DNA from: Phycisphaerales bacterium
GTDB taxonomy: Bacteria > Planctomycetota > Phycisphaerae > Phycisphaerales > UBA1924
Length of the DNA stretch: 64,000 nucleotides
NCBI GenBank assembly: GCA_029260555.1
Contig: JAJDCZ010000052.1
Coordinates: 95,199 to 159,198, forward strand
Direction of reading: 5' to 3'
The notes under the pieces: generated by a model
Databases searched by the model: none
What the model saw: the letters and a program-made list of their open reading frames with translations, nothing else
Told to the model about the DNA's origin: nothing
Position numbers and translations under genes: made by a program
In this document: positions 55,438-64,000 of the stretch, piece by piece
Position numbering within the stretch: the stretch's first letter is position 1
Layout: the number at the start of each line of letters is the position of its first letter

Positions 55438-56973
55438 ATGAGTCAAGAAATTATGCAGACACTGGGGCTATGTGATGATGCGCGGTTTGTTGCTGATGTA
55501 ACAGCTGAGACATCCACAGATTCCGGCGTGGTGGTGAGCATCAATCCTGCAACGGGCCTGCCCATCGCAGGCGTGACGCTTGATGATGAAGCATCATACG
55601 AAAAGACGCTTGCACGCTCACGGGAAGCTTTTTTACGCTGGCGCAAGGTGCCGGCTCCACAGCGTGGACTGGTTGTGCGGGCGATGGGCGAAGAGCTGCG
55701 TCGATTCAAGAATCCTCTGGGCACACTGGTCTCTCTTGAAGTTGGCAAGATTTTGTCCGAGGGGCTTGGTGAGGTTCAGGAGACGATCGACATTGCAGAC
55801 TTTGCGGTCGGGCTGAGTCGTCAACAGTATGGCTTGACGATGCCCAGCGAACGACCTGAGCATGCGATGAAGGAACAGTGGCTGCCTCTGGGTCCGATCG
55901 GAATCATCACTGCGTTTAACTTTCCAAATGCGGTGTGGGGCTGGAATGCGATGCTGGCCGCGGTGTGTGGGGATACGAGTGTGTGGAAGCCGAGCCTGCT
56001 GGCGCCGCTGACTGCTCTGGCATCCAATCGCATCGCTGATCGTGTTGCAACGGAGATGGGTCATCCGGATGTGTTTTCGCTGGTGATCGGGACGGATGCG
56101 CTTATTGGCGAACGGATGATTGCTGATCGCAGGCTGCCTTTGATTTCTGCGACGGGTTCGTGCCGCATGGGTCGGTATGTGGGGTCAGTGGTTGCGGGGC
56201 GACTGGGGCGATGTCTGCTGGAGCTGGGCGGGAACAACGCTGTGATCATCGAGCCAGATGCTGATCTTGATCTGGCAGCCAAGAGCACGGTGTTCGGCTC
56301 GGTGGGGACCTGTGGCCAACGCTGCACAACCACCCGGCGTCTGATTGTCCATGAATCGATCGCTGATGAGTTCGTCGCAAAGCTTGTGGGGCCTTACCAG
56401 AGTGTCAAGATTGGTGATCCGGTGCAGGCAGGGGTGCTGGTGGGACCACTGATCAACTCAGCAGCAGTGGACGGGTTTGTCTCTGCGGTTGCCCAGGCTC
56501 GTGAGCAGGGCGGCGAAGTGGTCACGGGCGGCAATGTTGCTGAGATAGATGGGGGTAAGGGGTACTTTGTTGAGCCTACGATTGTCAGAGTGCCTGCGAG
56601 CAACACGCTGGCGATTGCGATGAGTGAGACATTTGCTCCCATCTTGTATGTGTTTACCTATAAGACGCTCGATGAGGCGATTGCCATGAACAACGCGGTC
56701 GATCAGGGGCTGAGTTCTGCGATCTTTACATCAAGCGTACGATCTGCAGAGCGATTCCTCTCGCCCAGCGGCACAGGAAGTGACTGTGGCCTTGCTTATG
56801 TCAACTGTGGCACGAGTGGCGCAGAGATCGGCGGAGCATTTGGAGGCGAGAAAGACACCGGGGGCGGGCGTGAATCGGGCTCGGATGCATGGAAGGCGTA
56901 TATGCGTCGCCAGACGAGCACGACGAACTTCGGGACGCAGTTCAACCTTGCACAGGGGATTCGTTTTGAGTGA
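55438..56973 (+). CDS. Aldehyde dehydrogenase of the ALDH7 (aminoadipate semialdehyde) type
   Basis: NAD(P)-dependent dehydrogenase, 511 residues from ATG 55438. The catalytic Cys is C296 in GTCGQRCTTT, and the general-base Glu lies in LLELGGNNA. The ELGGNNA wording and the C-terminal RRQTSTTNFGTQFNLAQGIRF are typical of ALDH7/antiquitin and piperideine-6-carboxylate dehydrogenases, involved in lysine catabolism. The exact substrate is not proven. The stop overlaps the rpiA start region. Confidence 0.9.
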   Translation: MSQEIMQTLGLCDDARFVADVTAETSTDSGVVVSINPATGLPIAGVTLDDEASYEKTLARSREAFLRWRKVPAPQRGLVVRAMGEELRRFKNPLGTLVSLEVGKILSEGLGEVQETIDIADFAVGLSRQQYGLTMPSERPEHAMKEQWLPLGPIGIITAFNFPNAVWGWNAMLAAVCGDTSVWKPSLLAPLTALASNRIADRVATEMGHPDVFSLVIGTDALIGERMIADRRLPLISATGSCRMGRYVGSVVAGRLGRCLLELGGNNAVIIEPDADLDLAAKSTVFGSVGTCGQRCTTTRRLIVHESIADEFVAKLVGPYQSVKIGDPVQAGVLVGPLINSAAVDGFVSAVAQAREQGGEVVTGGNVAEIDGGKGYFVEPTIVRVPASNTLAIAMSETFAPILYVFTYKTLDEAIAMNNAVDQGLSSAIFTSSVRSAERFLSPSGTGSDCGLAYVNCGTSGAEIGGAFGGEKDTGGGRESGSDAWKAYMRRQTSTTNFGTQFNLAQGIRFE

Positions 56974-57664
56974 GCAACAAGTAGCGGACGCACTGGCTGA
57001 GAGAGCTGTCGCGGAAATTCGATCCGGTATGATCGTGGGCGTGGGTGCTGGCAAGACTTCAGCACGGTGCGTGCGAGCTCTGGTAGATCGCGTAAAAAAC
57101 GAGAGACTGGATATTAAGTGTGTCGCTGTCAGCGAGCGATCTGAAGCCTTGTGCATTGAACATGGATTAGCAATTGTTGACTTTGCTCTGGTTGAGCAGA
57201 TTGATTATCTGTTTGATGGTGCAGATGAAGTCGATGGCGACATGAACCTGCTCAAAGGCTCTGGCGGTGCGGTGACGAGAGAACGCATGCTTGCCTGGGC
57301 TGCAAAAAAGAGCGTGTATGTGATCGCAGAGAAGAAACTGGTGCATCGACTTGGTACCAGACACACACTTCCGATTGCGATTATGGTTTATGGCCTGTCG
57401 TCGATCCGGGCAGAGCTGCGCCACTTTGGGCTCAATGGCATCTGCAGACGGTCGATGGATGGAAAGTATTTCATCACCGACAATGCAAACATGATTATTG
57501 ATATCGCACTGGACAAAGACGAACCCCGAGATCTTGAGGAGCTTTCTGGTCTGCTCAACTCGATCCCAGGCGTTATTGACCACGGCTTGTTCTTGTCCGA
57601 GGCTGACGAAGTGCTGATAGATCGAGGTGACAAGATCGACCGCATGGTCCGTGCAACGGATTAG
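56966..57664 (+). CDS. rpiA: Ribose-5-phosphate isomerase A, TTG start
   Basis: Interconverts ribose 5-phosphate and ribulose 5-phosphate in the pentose phosphate pathway. The start is TTG 56966, with AGGGG six bases before it, inside the last codons of the ALDH gene. The 232-residue product has GVGAGKTSA (phosphate loop), DGADEVDGDMNLLKGSGGA and GLFLSEADEVLI. The loop has Ala-Gly-Lys where the family often has Gly-Thr/Ser, a minor change. Confidence 0.9.
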   Translation: MSEQQVADALAERAVAEIRSGMIVGVGAGKTSARCVRALVDRVKNERLDIKCVAVSERSEALCIEHGLAIVDFALVEQIDYLFDGADEVDGDMNLLKGSGGAVTRERMLAWAAKKSVYVIAEKKLVHRLGTRHTLPIAIMVYGLSSIRAELRHFGLNGICRRSMDGKYFITDNANMIIDIALDKDEPRDLEELSGLLNSIPGVIDHGLFLSEADEVLIDRGDKIDRMVRATD

Positions 57665-57725
57665 TTCATCTTGAGACAGGCCGATCGCCCGTCCTGCATT
57701 GAATCCTGCAATAGCTTTGATGATC

Positions 57726-59057
57726 CTAATCGTGGCGGAGTGCTTCGATGGGGTCTTGCCGTGCAGCTTTCAGGGCTGGGTAGATACCAAAGACAAGCCC
57801 TGTAACCAGTGCAACGCCAAACGCCAGCACAATGGACCAGTTTGTAATCTGCGTTGGAAGTGAAAGATCCGCGGGGATAAACCTGCCGATGACGGGGAGG
57901 GTAATAAGCCGAGGCACACCCCAGCTAAAGCCAAAGCTGAGCGAGATGCCGAGCAATACACCTGTCAGACCACCGATCGCGCTAAGGACACCAGTTTCGA
58001 CGAGGAACTGCCAGATGATGTGCTTGCGAGTCGCACCGAGTGCGCGTCTGATGCCGATTTCGCGTGTTCGCTCGGTGACGGTCGCAAGCATGATGTTCAT
58101 GATCCCGATGCCACCGACGAGCAGCGAGATGCCTGCGATCGACGCCAGAATGGCGCTGTAGGTGATCGCGGTCCGCCTGGCGTTTTCAAGAAGCTCATAA
58201 GGCACAATCATGCCAATGTCTGCCATGTTCTTGTGGCGTACAGCCATGAGTCTCTTGAGCCTGGCAGCATCTCTGACAACGCGGTCACGAGAAAGCACAC
58301 GGATGTAAATTTCGGAGATCTGAACTTCGTTAGCCTGGAATGAGCCGCTGGATCTTCTGAAGACGGTGTCGCCAAATGCGACCTTGGCTGTGGTGATGGG
58401 GATGTGCAGATCAAGGTTCAGATCGCGGCCGATGAGTGCGGCACCGCTGCCGCCGGAGAGTCCGACGGGTTCCAGCACGCCGATGATTGTGAAAGCTTTG
58501 GTATCAATGCGAATAGTGTTACCCAGCGGATCATCAAAGGGGAACATTTCCTTGGCGACTTCTCGGCCGATCACCGCGACCATGGCTCTGGTATCAAGAT
58601 CCGTTGCTGTAATGTACCGACCCCGGGCGACCTTCAGCCTCGCGACTTCCTTGAACTGAGGCATCACGCCAAATGACTGGCTGATCTGTTTGCGATCTTC
58701 GCGGAGGATTTGACCACCAACTTCCTTGATGGGGACGATGGCAGTGGCATTGGGGAAGTTTTTCTTTATGACATCAAGATCTTCGCGTGTTAGGCCATAT
58801 TTGCTGATAAAGCCTTTGTTCTGCCCGCCGCCTTGCTGGGTTTCTTCTGCGGGTTTCTGGCTTCGGACGATGATGTTCAGGGCACCAAGTTGTTCGATCT
58901 GTAGCAGGGCTTCGCGTTTGGAGCCTTCGCCGATGGAGACCATTGCGATGACCGCAGCCACGCCGAAGATGATGCCCAGTGCGGTGAGAAACGATCTGAG
59001 CAGATGCAGCCTGAGGTTGGTCAAACCCAGCCGTATGGTTTCGAGTATGAAGGTCAT
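57726..59057 (-). CDS. MacB/FtsX-type ABC transporter permease
   Basis: 443 residues with one N-terminal transmembrane helix (about 20-43), a large extracytoplasmic domain (about 50-305) and three C-terminal helices (about 310-430). ERTREIGIRRALGAT and the IMNIMLATV block are the family's conserved cytoplasmic loop and helix. MacB-type transporters use mechanotransmission to drive efflux or lipoprotein-linked transport. No cognate ATPase is in the window next to it, so it may lie elsewhere. Confidence 0.88.
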   Translation of the reverse strand: MTFILETIRLGLTNLRLHLLRSFLTALGIIFGVAAVIAMVSIGEGSKREALLQIEQLGALNIIVRSQKPAEETQQGGGQNKGFISKYGLTREDLDVIKKNFPNATAIVPIKEVGGQILREDRKQISQSFGVMPQFKEVARLKVARGRYITATDLDTRAMVAVIGREVAKEMFPFDDPLGNTIRIDTKAFTIIGVLEPVGLSGGSGAALIGRDLNLDLHIPITTAKVAFGDTVFRRSSGSFQANEVQISEIYIRVLSRDRVVRDAARLKRLMAVRHKNMADIGMIVPYELLENARRTAITYSAILASIAGISLLVGGIGIMNIMLATVTERTREIGIRRALGATRKHIIWQFLVETGVLSAIGGLTGVLLGISLSFGFSWGVPRLITLPVIGRFIPADLSLPTQITNWSIVLAFGVALVTGLVFGIYPALKAARQDPIEALRHD

Positions 59058-59178
59058 GCGTCTGCTCCAGCAGTTTGTCTTTTTGTTATGAGTTATACCG
59101 GAGGTCTGAATGAAACGAGGGGGCGTCGTGCATGACGGCTAAAAATACGAATGAATTTGGAATCTGAAAGTTCTGCAA

Positions 59179-59236
59179 AGACCACTCCCTTACGGTCGCG
59201 GCTCGTAAAGACCCTGGTTTACGGTCGCGGCTTGTT
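59179..59236 (-). repeat. Two tandem REP copies (intergenic)
   Basis: Two reverse-oriented copies, 59179-59206 and 59209-59236, each ending in ACGGTCGCGGCTCGT or ACGGTCGCGGCTTGT. Both match the 3' part of the valS REP copy C, with more divergence in the 5' half. They lie between the permease and the 59291 gene. Confidence 0.8.
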
Positions 59237-59290
59237 TTTGACTGTCAAACTTTACTCAGGCATGATGATACGATCTTACAGGTTGCTGAT

Positions 59291-59638
59291 ATGTGTGTGT
59301 GGTTGATCGTACCGTGGAGATCGTTGCCGGTGGCAGAGGTTTTGATCATTGAGGAAACAGATTTGAGCCGGGGGTGGTCTTATCTGGTGCAGCTTTGCCC
59401 TGATGGCCCGGATTGTGTGCCCAAAGAACACACGGTGACGCTGAGCTGGGTGGACCATGACCACTGGACCGGCGGGCGGGTGCCTCCATCAAAGTTGATG
59501 GAGAAGCTGATGAGGATTCTTTTGAGCCGCGTGGGCCAAGGCGATTGCCCCCGGGAGATTCCCGCACGGTTTGATGCAACCCAGCTTCGACGCTGGATTG
59601 CTGGAATCGACGAGTTGGTGCAGCGGGGGGAGGATTAG
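59291..59638 (+). CDS. Small hypothetical protein
   Basis: A 115-residue product with no recognised domain. It has a CPDGPDC pair and a DHDHWTGG segment. Start uncertain: ATG 59291, or GTG 59330 giving 102 residues. Its codon pattern looks real, and its stop overlaps the convergent prepilin-like gene by four bases. Confidence 0.5.
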   Translation: MCVWLIVPWRSLPVAEVLIIEETDLSRGWSYLVQLCPDGPDCVPKEHTVTLSWVDHDHWTGGRVPPSKLMEKLMRILLSRVGQGDCPREIPARFDATQLRRWIAGIDELVQRGED

Positions 59639-60537
59639 GGGAGCGTTGTGTCTTTGTCAAAGCCCAGGCCGTTCCAGAGCGCATTTGAGCCAGCATCGTT
59701 TTCGACGAGGTTCTGGGCTTCATTGATGACCCGATAGCCAAGCTCGCGGAGTGTCAAACCCTGGACATGGCCATCGAGAAACGCCATGTTTGCCTTTGAG
59801 CCATGCCTGGCGTGTGCGGGTGTTTTACCTGATGACTGGGCGAAGGCGTGGGCGTTGTTGTTGATGGTGTCGAGCCTGGGTGGGTCGAGCGTGTAGCTGT
59901 GCTCGCGGAATCCTGTGTCTTTGTAGGTGTTCTGATTGCCCAGGGAGTCGCCCAGAGCGATGGTCTTGCCGGGATTCTGAATCCTTGATTCATTGACGGG
60001 CCAGTTGTTGTATTTGTTCTGGGGGAAGGTGGTTTTGGAGTTGCCGAGGTAGTGGTAGTTGTAGCCATACGAGCCGTTGCGGAGCGCTTCGATTCTGCCT
60101 GTGGTGCCTCGGGTGAAGTCGTCGAGCCTTTGTGTGGGATCGCGAAAGACATCGTTATCAAGCCTGGGGATGGGGCCTGCAGCATTGAAGTCATCAAGTT
60201 CCTGTTGATTGCGAGGCGTAAAAGGCCTGCCAACCTGATCGCCTGCAAACCATTGCCAGCGCGCACGCGGGCGATTCGTATCAGGATGTGATTCACCAGC
60301 GGGCTGACGAAATGCGGGGTAGGTTTCGTAATCAAAAACATACAGCTGAATACCCAGCTGAAGCGAACGCAGGTTCGAGGTGTCCTTGACGCTTTGCGCA
60401 GCTTTGCGCGCTTTGCCCAGCGATGGCAACAAAATGCCTATGAGCAACGCGATGATGGCAATGACAACGAGCAGCTCAATGAGCGTGAAAGCTGAGGAGA
60501 GTGAGGATCGAAAGACAGATGAAGGGCGCGTGTTCAT
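59635..60537 (-). CDS. Prepilin-like protein of the planctomycete type
   Basis: 300 residues starting with a type IV prepilin signal: basic leader, then [20 protein letters not shown]. The residue before Phe is Ala instead of the usual Gly. The pattern [10 protein letters not shown] near the C-terminus is typical of the large family of such proteins in planctomycetes (DUF1559-like). Such proteins are exported and possibly assembled into pseudopili; no specific role is known. Confidence 0.85.
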   Translation of the reverse strand: MNTRPSSVFRSSLSSAFTLIELLVVIAIIALLIGILLPSLGKARKAAQSVKDTSNLRSLQLGIQLYVFDYETYPAFRQPAGESHPDTNRPRARWQWFAGDQVGRPFTPRNQQELDDFNAAGPIPRLDNDVFRDPTQRLDDFTRGTTGRIEALRNGSYGYNYHYLGNSKTTFPQNKYNNWPVNESRIQNPGKTIALGDSLGNQNTYKDTGFREHSYTLDPPRLDTINNNAHAFAQSSGKTPAHARHGSKANMAFLDGHVQGLTLRELGYRVINEAQNLVENDAGSNALWNGLGFDKDTTLP

Positions 60538-60776
60538 GTCAGACTCCTTCTTTGTTGGAGCCGGATTGTATCTACTTGAGACTGAGACTCAATACTGATT
60601 GAAGATGTTTTTGATATTTTCTGGGTTGGAGACTTTGCGATTTGTCGTAATTGTTTTTCTATTAGGTGTTTATGGAAATTGCGATGCTTCAGGTGAGAGT
60701 GAGATATTGCTGAGGACAATGACAGATGTTGTCTCGTGTTGAAATCTGAGGCTCGCATGTGCCTGCATTGGCTTCC

Positions 60777-60782
60777 TAGAAT
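60777..60782 (+). promoter_or_regulatory. Possible -10 element before rnpB
   Basis: TAGAAT ends ten bases before the P1 helix of the RNase P RNA, a usual distance. No clear -35 box is seen, so this is a weak call. Confidence 0.3.
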
Positions 60783-60792
60783 GGATCCGATC

Positions 60793-61260
60793 GGCACAGC
60801 AAGGCGGTCGCGGGTCTGGTTGTCGAAAGTCAACCGGGTCTGAGGAAAGTCCGAGCACGACAGGACACGGTGATGGGTAACGCCCACCCGCTTGGATCGA
60901 ACCCGCAAGGGCAAACTCAAAAGCGGGGGAAAGGCAGCAGAAAGAATACCGCCGATGACTTGGCTCGCGCATGCGTGAGCTGGGCACAGGCAAGGTTGAA
61001 ATGGTGCGGTAAGAGCGCACCGCTGGGCTGGTGACAGTTCAGGCAAGGCCCCCCCACCGCGTGCAAGCTCAAGCAGTTCCCAGTACGCCTGGCGTCATGG
61101 TCGGTCCGGCCAGAAGGGAACGGGTGGAGTGCTGAGCCAGAGCCTCTTTGAGGCAAAGGCTCGATCACGCTGGCAACAGCGTGACCAGAGAAATGGCTGC
61201 CCCTTGTGACAGGCCCAATGGGAACCATCACAAGGACAGAACTCGGCTTACAGCTGTGCC
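60793..61260 (+). ncRNA. rnpB: RNase P RNA, type A
   Basis: Catalytic RNA that removes 5' leaders from tRNA precursors. The universally conserved GAGGAAAGTCCGAGC lies near 60842-60856. The conserved 3' ACAGAACTCGGCTTACA sits near 61236-61252. GGCACAGC (60793-60800) pairs perfectly with GCTGTGCC (61253-61260) as helix P1, fixing both ends at about 468 nt. Layout and size fit the bacterial type A form. A Rho-independent terminator follows at 61271. Confidence 0.95.
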
Positions 61261-61270
61261 TGTATTTGAA

Positions 61271-61302
61271 GACGGGCTCCTGAAATGGAGCCCGTCGCCT
61301 TT
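61271..61302 (+). terminator. Rho-independent terminator of rnpB
   Basis: GACGGGCTCC (61271-61280) pairs perfectly with GGAGCCCGTC (61287-61296) around a six-base loop, then GCCTTTTG. It ends the RNase P RNA transcript. Confidence 0.85.
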
Positions 61303-61410
61303 TGTAGCATAACTCACCAAGCTCGAAAACTGGCTGCTTGTATGCTGTACACTCTCGAACCTGAGCCGGTGTGGTGCGTAGAAGTTGGGCGTGTTACGAA
61401 GGGAACCTCC

Positions 61411-61875
61411 ATGGCACTGAAAACCCCTGCGGTCCCTGCGGTGATGCTTGCTGTGATGGGCGTGTTCAATCTTGTTGCGGCACTGGCGACATTTATTCCT
61501 TCGTTTGTCCATGATCGTGTTGCCTTGCAGTTCATGCCGATCTGGGCGGTTTTCTTGAAGATGATCTTCGGCGGCGAACCGAGTGAAGCGGGCATCAAAG
61601 TGCTGGCGGTGGCTTCACAGGTTGCCATCGGGTTCAGTGAAGTGATCATCGGGTTGTCGCTTCTTGGAGCTGCGTTTACACCGACACGCCGACTGGCACT
61701 GGCAAACTTCGGGTTGAGCTTTTCAACAGGCATGTTTGGCATGTTCTTGCTGACGATGTTCGCTCTTCACGACAAGAGCCTGCCCGCGTGGCACCAGTAC
61801 CCAGCGATACTGGGCTGGATTGGCGTGACCTGGGTGATGGTGGCGTTGGACCATCAAAAGCCGCTATCAGTATAA
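61411..61875 (+). CDS. Small four-helix membrane protein
   Basis: The start is ATG 61411, with AGGGA seven bases upstream. The 154-residue product has about four transmembrane helices (about 10-33, 63-85, 95-120 and 133-148). No family recognised. The first codons of an open frame further upstream run through the rnpB terminator and are not coding. Confidence 0.65.
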   Translation: MALKTPAVPAVMLAVMGVFNLVAALATFIPSFVHDRVALQFMPIWAVFLKMIFGGEPSEAGIKVLAVASQVAIGFSEVIIGLSLLGAAFTPTRRLALANFGLSFSTGMFGMFLLTMFALHDKSLPAWHQYPAILGWIGVTWVMVALDHQKPLSV

Positions 61876-61927
61876 TCACAATCAGTTTGCATCAACCCGG
61901 CGGCTCAGGATTCTGTCATGCCGCATC

Positions 61928-61991
61928 GGTGAGAGAGCGGTTGATTTTGCATTTGTCCTTGAAGACCGCTCCCTCACGGTCGCGGCTCGTT
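61928..61991 (-). repeat. Intergenic REP copy with partial inverted partner
   Basis: GACCGCTCCCTCACGGTCGC then GGCTCGTT at 61964-61991 is identical to valS copy C. GGTGAGAGAGCGGT at 61928-61941 matches the opposite strand in 12 of 14 bases, so the two form a larger inverted pair, a BIME-like arrangement. Confidence 0.8.
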
Positions 61992-62007
61992 CCTGCGTAG
62001 ACAGAAC

Positions 62008-62496
62008 TTAGTCGTCGTCGTGTTCTGTATGGCTTTCGTGTGATTCTTTTTCTCCAAAGGTTGCGATCAAGCCATCGATCAGAGTTTGACGCTCTGTATC
62101 TGACAATCTGGCTTCTGGGTGAGTTGGCAGATAGAACCAGAGTGGCATTTCACCTTCGCGAAGTTCCTCTGCGGCTTCGTCGCCTTCGTTTTTAGGACGA
62201 TTCCATTCGGACACATTGAACTCTGCGCGGCCTTTATTTACATCGTATTGAACCAGCCATGAAATGGGAGCGACTTTGCTGTACCAGGGCCATGTCGTTT
62301 CGTTGCTGTGACAATCTTTGCATGATCTGAAAAACAGCTCTCGCGTCGTGGGGCTGTCCCATGCTGGTTCAATGGCAACCTTCGGGTTTGAGTGATCACG
62401 ACCATAAGGAACAAGCTGAATCGCAACCAGCAGCACGAATACAGCAACGGCCAGCTTCAAGAAGATTTTTTTTGATACGCAACATTTGAAGCTCAT
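62008..62496 (-). CDS. Haem-binding-domain protein (CXXCH)
   Basis: The start at ATG 62496 (MSFKCC) is preferred, giving 162 residues. A transmembrane or signal segment (about 12-30) is followed by a domain with CKDCHSN (CXXCH heme attachment), [14 protein letters not shown] and NVSEW, matching the small heme-binding domain family. An acidic/His-rich tail ends it. Periplasmic heme protein; its electron partner is unknown. Confidence 0.8.
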   Translation of the reverse strand: MSFKCCVSKKIFLKLAVAVFVLLVAIQLVPYGRDHSNPKVAIEPAWDSPTTRELFFRSCKDCHSNETTWPWYSKVAPISWLVQYDVNKGRAEFNVSEWNRPKNEGDEAAEELREGEMPLWFYLPTHPEARLSDTERQTLIDGLIATFGEKESHESHTEHDDD

Positions 62497-62895
62497 TCTA
62501 TTTAATTCCCTGCCGAAGCTATATCTGTCAACTGCATTGATATTCACCTTGCTGCAAGATCAGATCGTTATACCAAACTGAACTGACATGAACAAGAACC
62601 TGGGTACCTTTTCTCGCTATCGTGATACACCCTGACCCAAACGATGCTGACTTATTGGGATACCATAGTCTTCTTTTCATTCTCTGGATAGCAATCGACT
62701 GTCATTTGTTCGAGTGAACACTGATGACAAGGCAGCTTTGGATTATCAATGTAAGTCTGGGCCTGGTACGAGGGCGCAGCACAGGCATTGCCATGACTAT
62801 TTATGGCTTTGGGCTTTAGTGACTCAGCAGATACAGCCTGATGTAGGGGGTGTGGAGATGCGGGAGGGGGCGGAATGAGGTGTGGGAGGGGGGGG
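62497..62895. other. Intergenic gap, no convincing gene
   Basis: About 400 bases. A minus-strand open frame at 62652-62918 is proline-rich and overlaps the next gene's end; it shows no domain. A G-rich run near 62865-62895 accounts for the prolines. Nothing else is recognised. Confidence 0.5.
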
Positions 62896-63831
62896 TCAGG
62901 CGACCATTTTTTCTTCATTCTCGCGGGTCTGGAGGCGTCCGATGATCCGAATCAGTTTGCGGATTTCTGTGGACGATTCCTTGGCGGAGCATGATGCATG
63001 AAGCGACTGGACCACGCTTGAGGCAACTGACGAAAGCATGGGATAGCCATATCCTGCACCGGTTGAATGAAGCGAACTGCAAAGCTTGCTGGCCAAAGTG
63101 GAGTCATCGCTTTTGATGCATGTATCAAGCCTCTGGGCGTACTGGGCGACCATCTTCAAATACTCTGCCAGTTGATTGTCCGGGCATTGCGTCGCGGAGA
63201 GTGTTGAGTAGATGACCGCGGTCCCGCTCATGGGATCGCGTGATGCTTCAAACGCATCGCGGAGTTCAGCCAGCAACGAACCAAGCTGGAGCGGGCTTTG
63301 CAACACTGCAGCAGCACCTGCATCCTTGAGCGAGTGATCCCGGTTGTTTTTCGAGCTGGTGTACACGATGATCGGACCTACATAGCCATGAGTCTGCAGT
63401 TTCTGGATTGCGTCCTCAGTTCTGGTGCCACTCTCAAGGGAGTCGCTCAGAATGATGATGTCGAAGGGTTTTTTCTGAACGCGATCGATGGCTGCACCGA
63501 GCGAGTCAGCCTGCTGGACGGTGATGTTCGCGTTGGCGAGTAGCATGGAGAGCACATTGAACTCGAGCTGGGAATCCTCAATGACGAGCGCAGTGCGTCT
63601 TTTCATCCATTCGGTGTCGTCTGTGTCAGCGGGGAGTTGGACCCAGGTGTCGTTGGAAACGAACAGCCTTGGGTCGATCTGATCAATGGGCAGGATTTCG
63701 ACACAGTGCACCTGTTTGTCGAAGTAGCTGCACCACTGAACGATTCCGGGCAGCATGCACATTTCATTGTCGTTGGTGCTTATACGCACCGAGACGGGTG
63801 TGCCTTTGTGTAGATATCCGCGTGTTGCCAT
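62896..63831 (-). pseudogene. PilZ-receiver-HPt regulator truncated by an IS element
   Basis: From ATG 63831 there are 311 residues. They hold the end of a PilZ domain, a receiver domain (about 79-195) with acceptor Asp130, and an HPt-like domain (about 215-300) with the phosphoacceptor His in SSLHSTGAGYG. The receiver's conserved Lys is replaced by Ser in LQSP. Reading upstream in frame, codons for YNIGTNGIW continue the PilZ domain until a stop at the IS junction (63868-63870). The true N-terminus has therefore been cut off. The remaining frame could still be translated from the internal ATG, but c-di-GMP binding by PilZ is lost. Confidence 0.75.
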
Positions 63832-63867
63832 CCAGATGCCGTTGGTACCGATGTTGTAGACTAGAGG

Positions 63868-64000
63868 CTATCCCAGAACCTGTTTGATGAGTAGCAGCGA
63901 GCAACTCAGGTGTAGGAACCCTGCGAAGAGGGCGGTCGACTTTTCCCATCGGATGCACAGCCGACGGTAGTTCTGAAGCCATGCAATCGTGCGCTCCACT
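63868..64000 (-). CDS. IS5-family transposase, C-terminal end only
   Basis: Reading from the right edge, the frame gives VERTIAWLQNYRRLCIRWEK and ends at LLIKQVLG then stop at 63868. This is the conserved C-terminal helix of IS5-family (DDE) transposases. The rest of the element is outside the window. The IS end lies at about 63862-63867. Confidence 0.85.
   Translation of the reverse strand, partial: VERTIAWLQNYRRLCIRWEKSTALFAGFLHLSCSLLLIKQVLG

Noticed and set aside
62652..62918. Minus-strand 88-codon open frame
   Set aside because: Proline runs from a G-rich tract, overlaps the next gene, no domain.

Overview
The window reads like a chromosomal segment of a planctomycete, most likely class Phycisphaerae. 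The evidence is: five secreted proteins ending in the two-repeat, Asp/Asn-rich dockerin-like module that closes with Gly-Cys; a planctomycete-style prepilin-like protein; RpiA, FtsI and RsmH genes alongside an otherwise planctomycete-like gene set; and REP-like palindromes with a RAYT transposase of a type I associate with this phylum. Gene density is high, many starts overlap the previous stop (ATGA, GTGA), and no tRNA or rRNA genes were recognised.

Layout. 1-6.3 kb is a nitrous oxide reduction operon (nosZ 3' part, a membrane protein, nosD, nosF, nosY, nosL). 6.5-12.9 kb is a metal, probably copper, handling block: a Cys/His-rich small secreted protein, a triple-repeat Cys/His-rich periplasmic protein, a Cys-domain/DUF2231-like membrane protein, a HAMP-SpoIIE-type phosphatase and a P1B copper ATPase. 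It sits directly downstream of nos and may supply or manage copper for NosZ. 13-20 kb holds a pseudouridine synthase-methyltransferase fusion, a dockerin-like secreted protein, prfB, an SDR reductase and a TPR protein. 20.0-24.0 kb is valS, interrupted in frame by a RAYT/REP insertion. 24-29.4 kb holds a putative metallopeptidase and a minus-strand division cluster (rsmH, LysM protein, FtsL-like, ftsI). 29.5-34.8 kb holds an SppA-like peptidase and an ECF sigma / anti-sigma-like / TPR-CHAT operon. 34.8-43 kb is rich in large secreted dockerin-like proteins. 43-57.7 kb is housekeeping: prfA, purA, uppS, nnrD, hemW, rdgB, ALDH7-type dehydrogenase, rpiA. 57.7-64 kb has a MacB-type permease, a prepilin-like protein, the RNase P RNA, small membrane and heme proteins, and a regulator gene cut by an IS5-like element at the window edge.

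The standout is valS. A complete RAYT (HUH/Y1 REP-associated transposase) domain, flanked by inverted REP copies, lies in frame inside the catalytic domain of valyl-tRNA synthetase. Another REP copy is translated in a different frame just before KMSKS. The same REP occurs in two intergenic spots on the right of the window. A second large-scale signal is a switch in strand composition near 46.0-46.6 kb: the + strand is C-rich to the left and G-rich to the right regardless of gene direction. This is what a replication origin would look like, although no DnaA-box cluster was recognised. All statements come from reading the sequence; no database search was possible.
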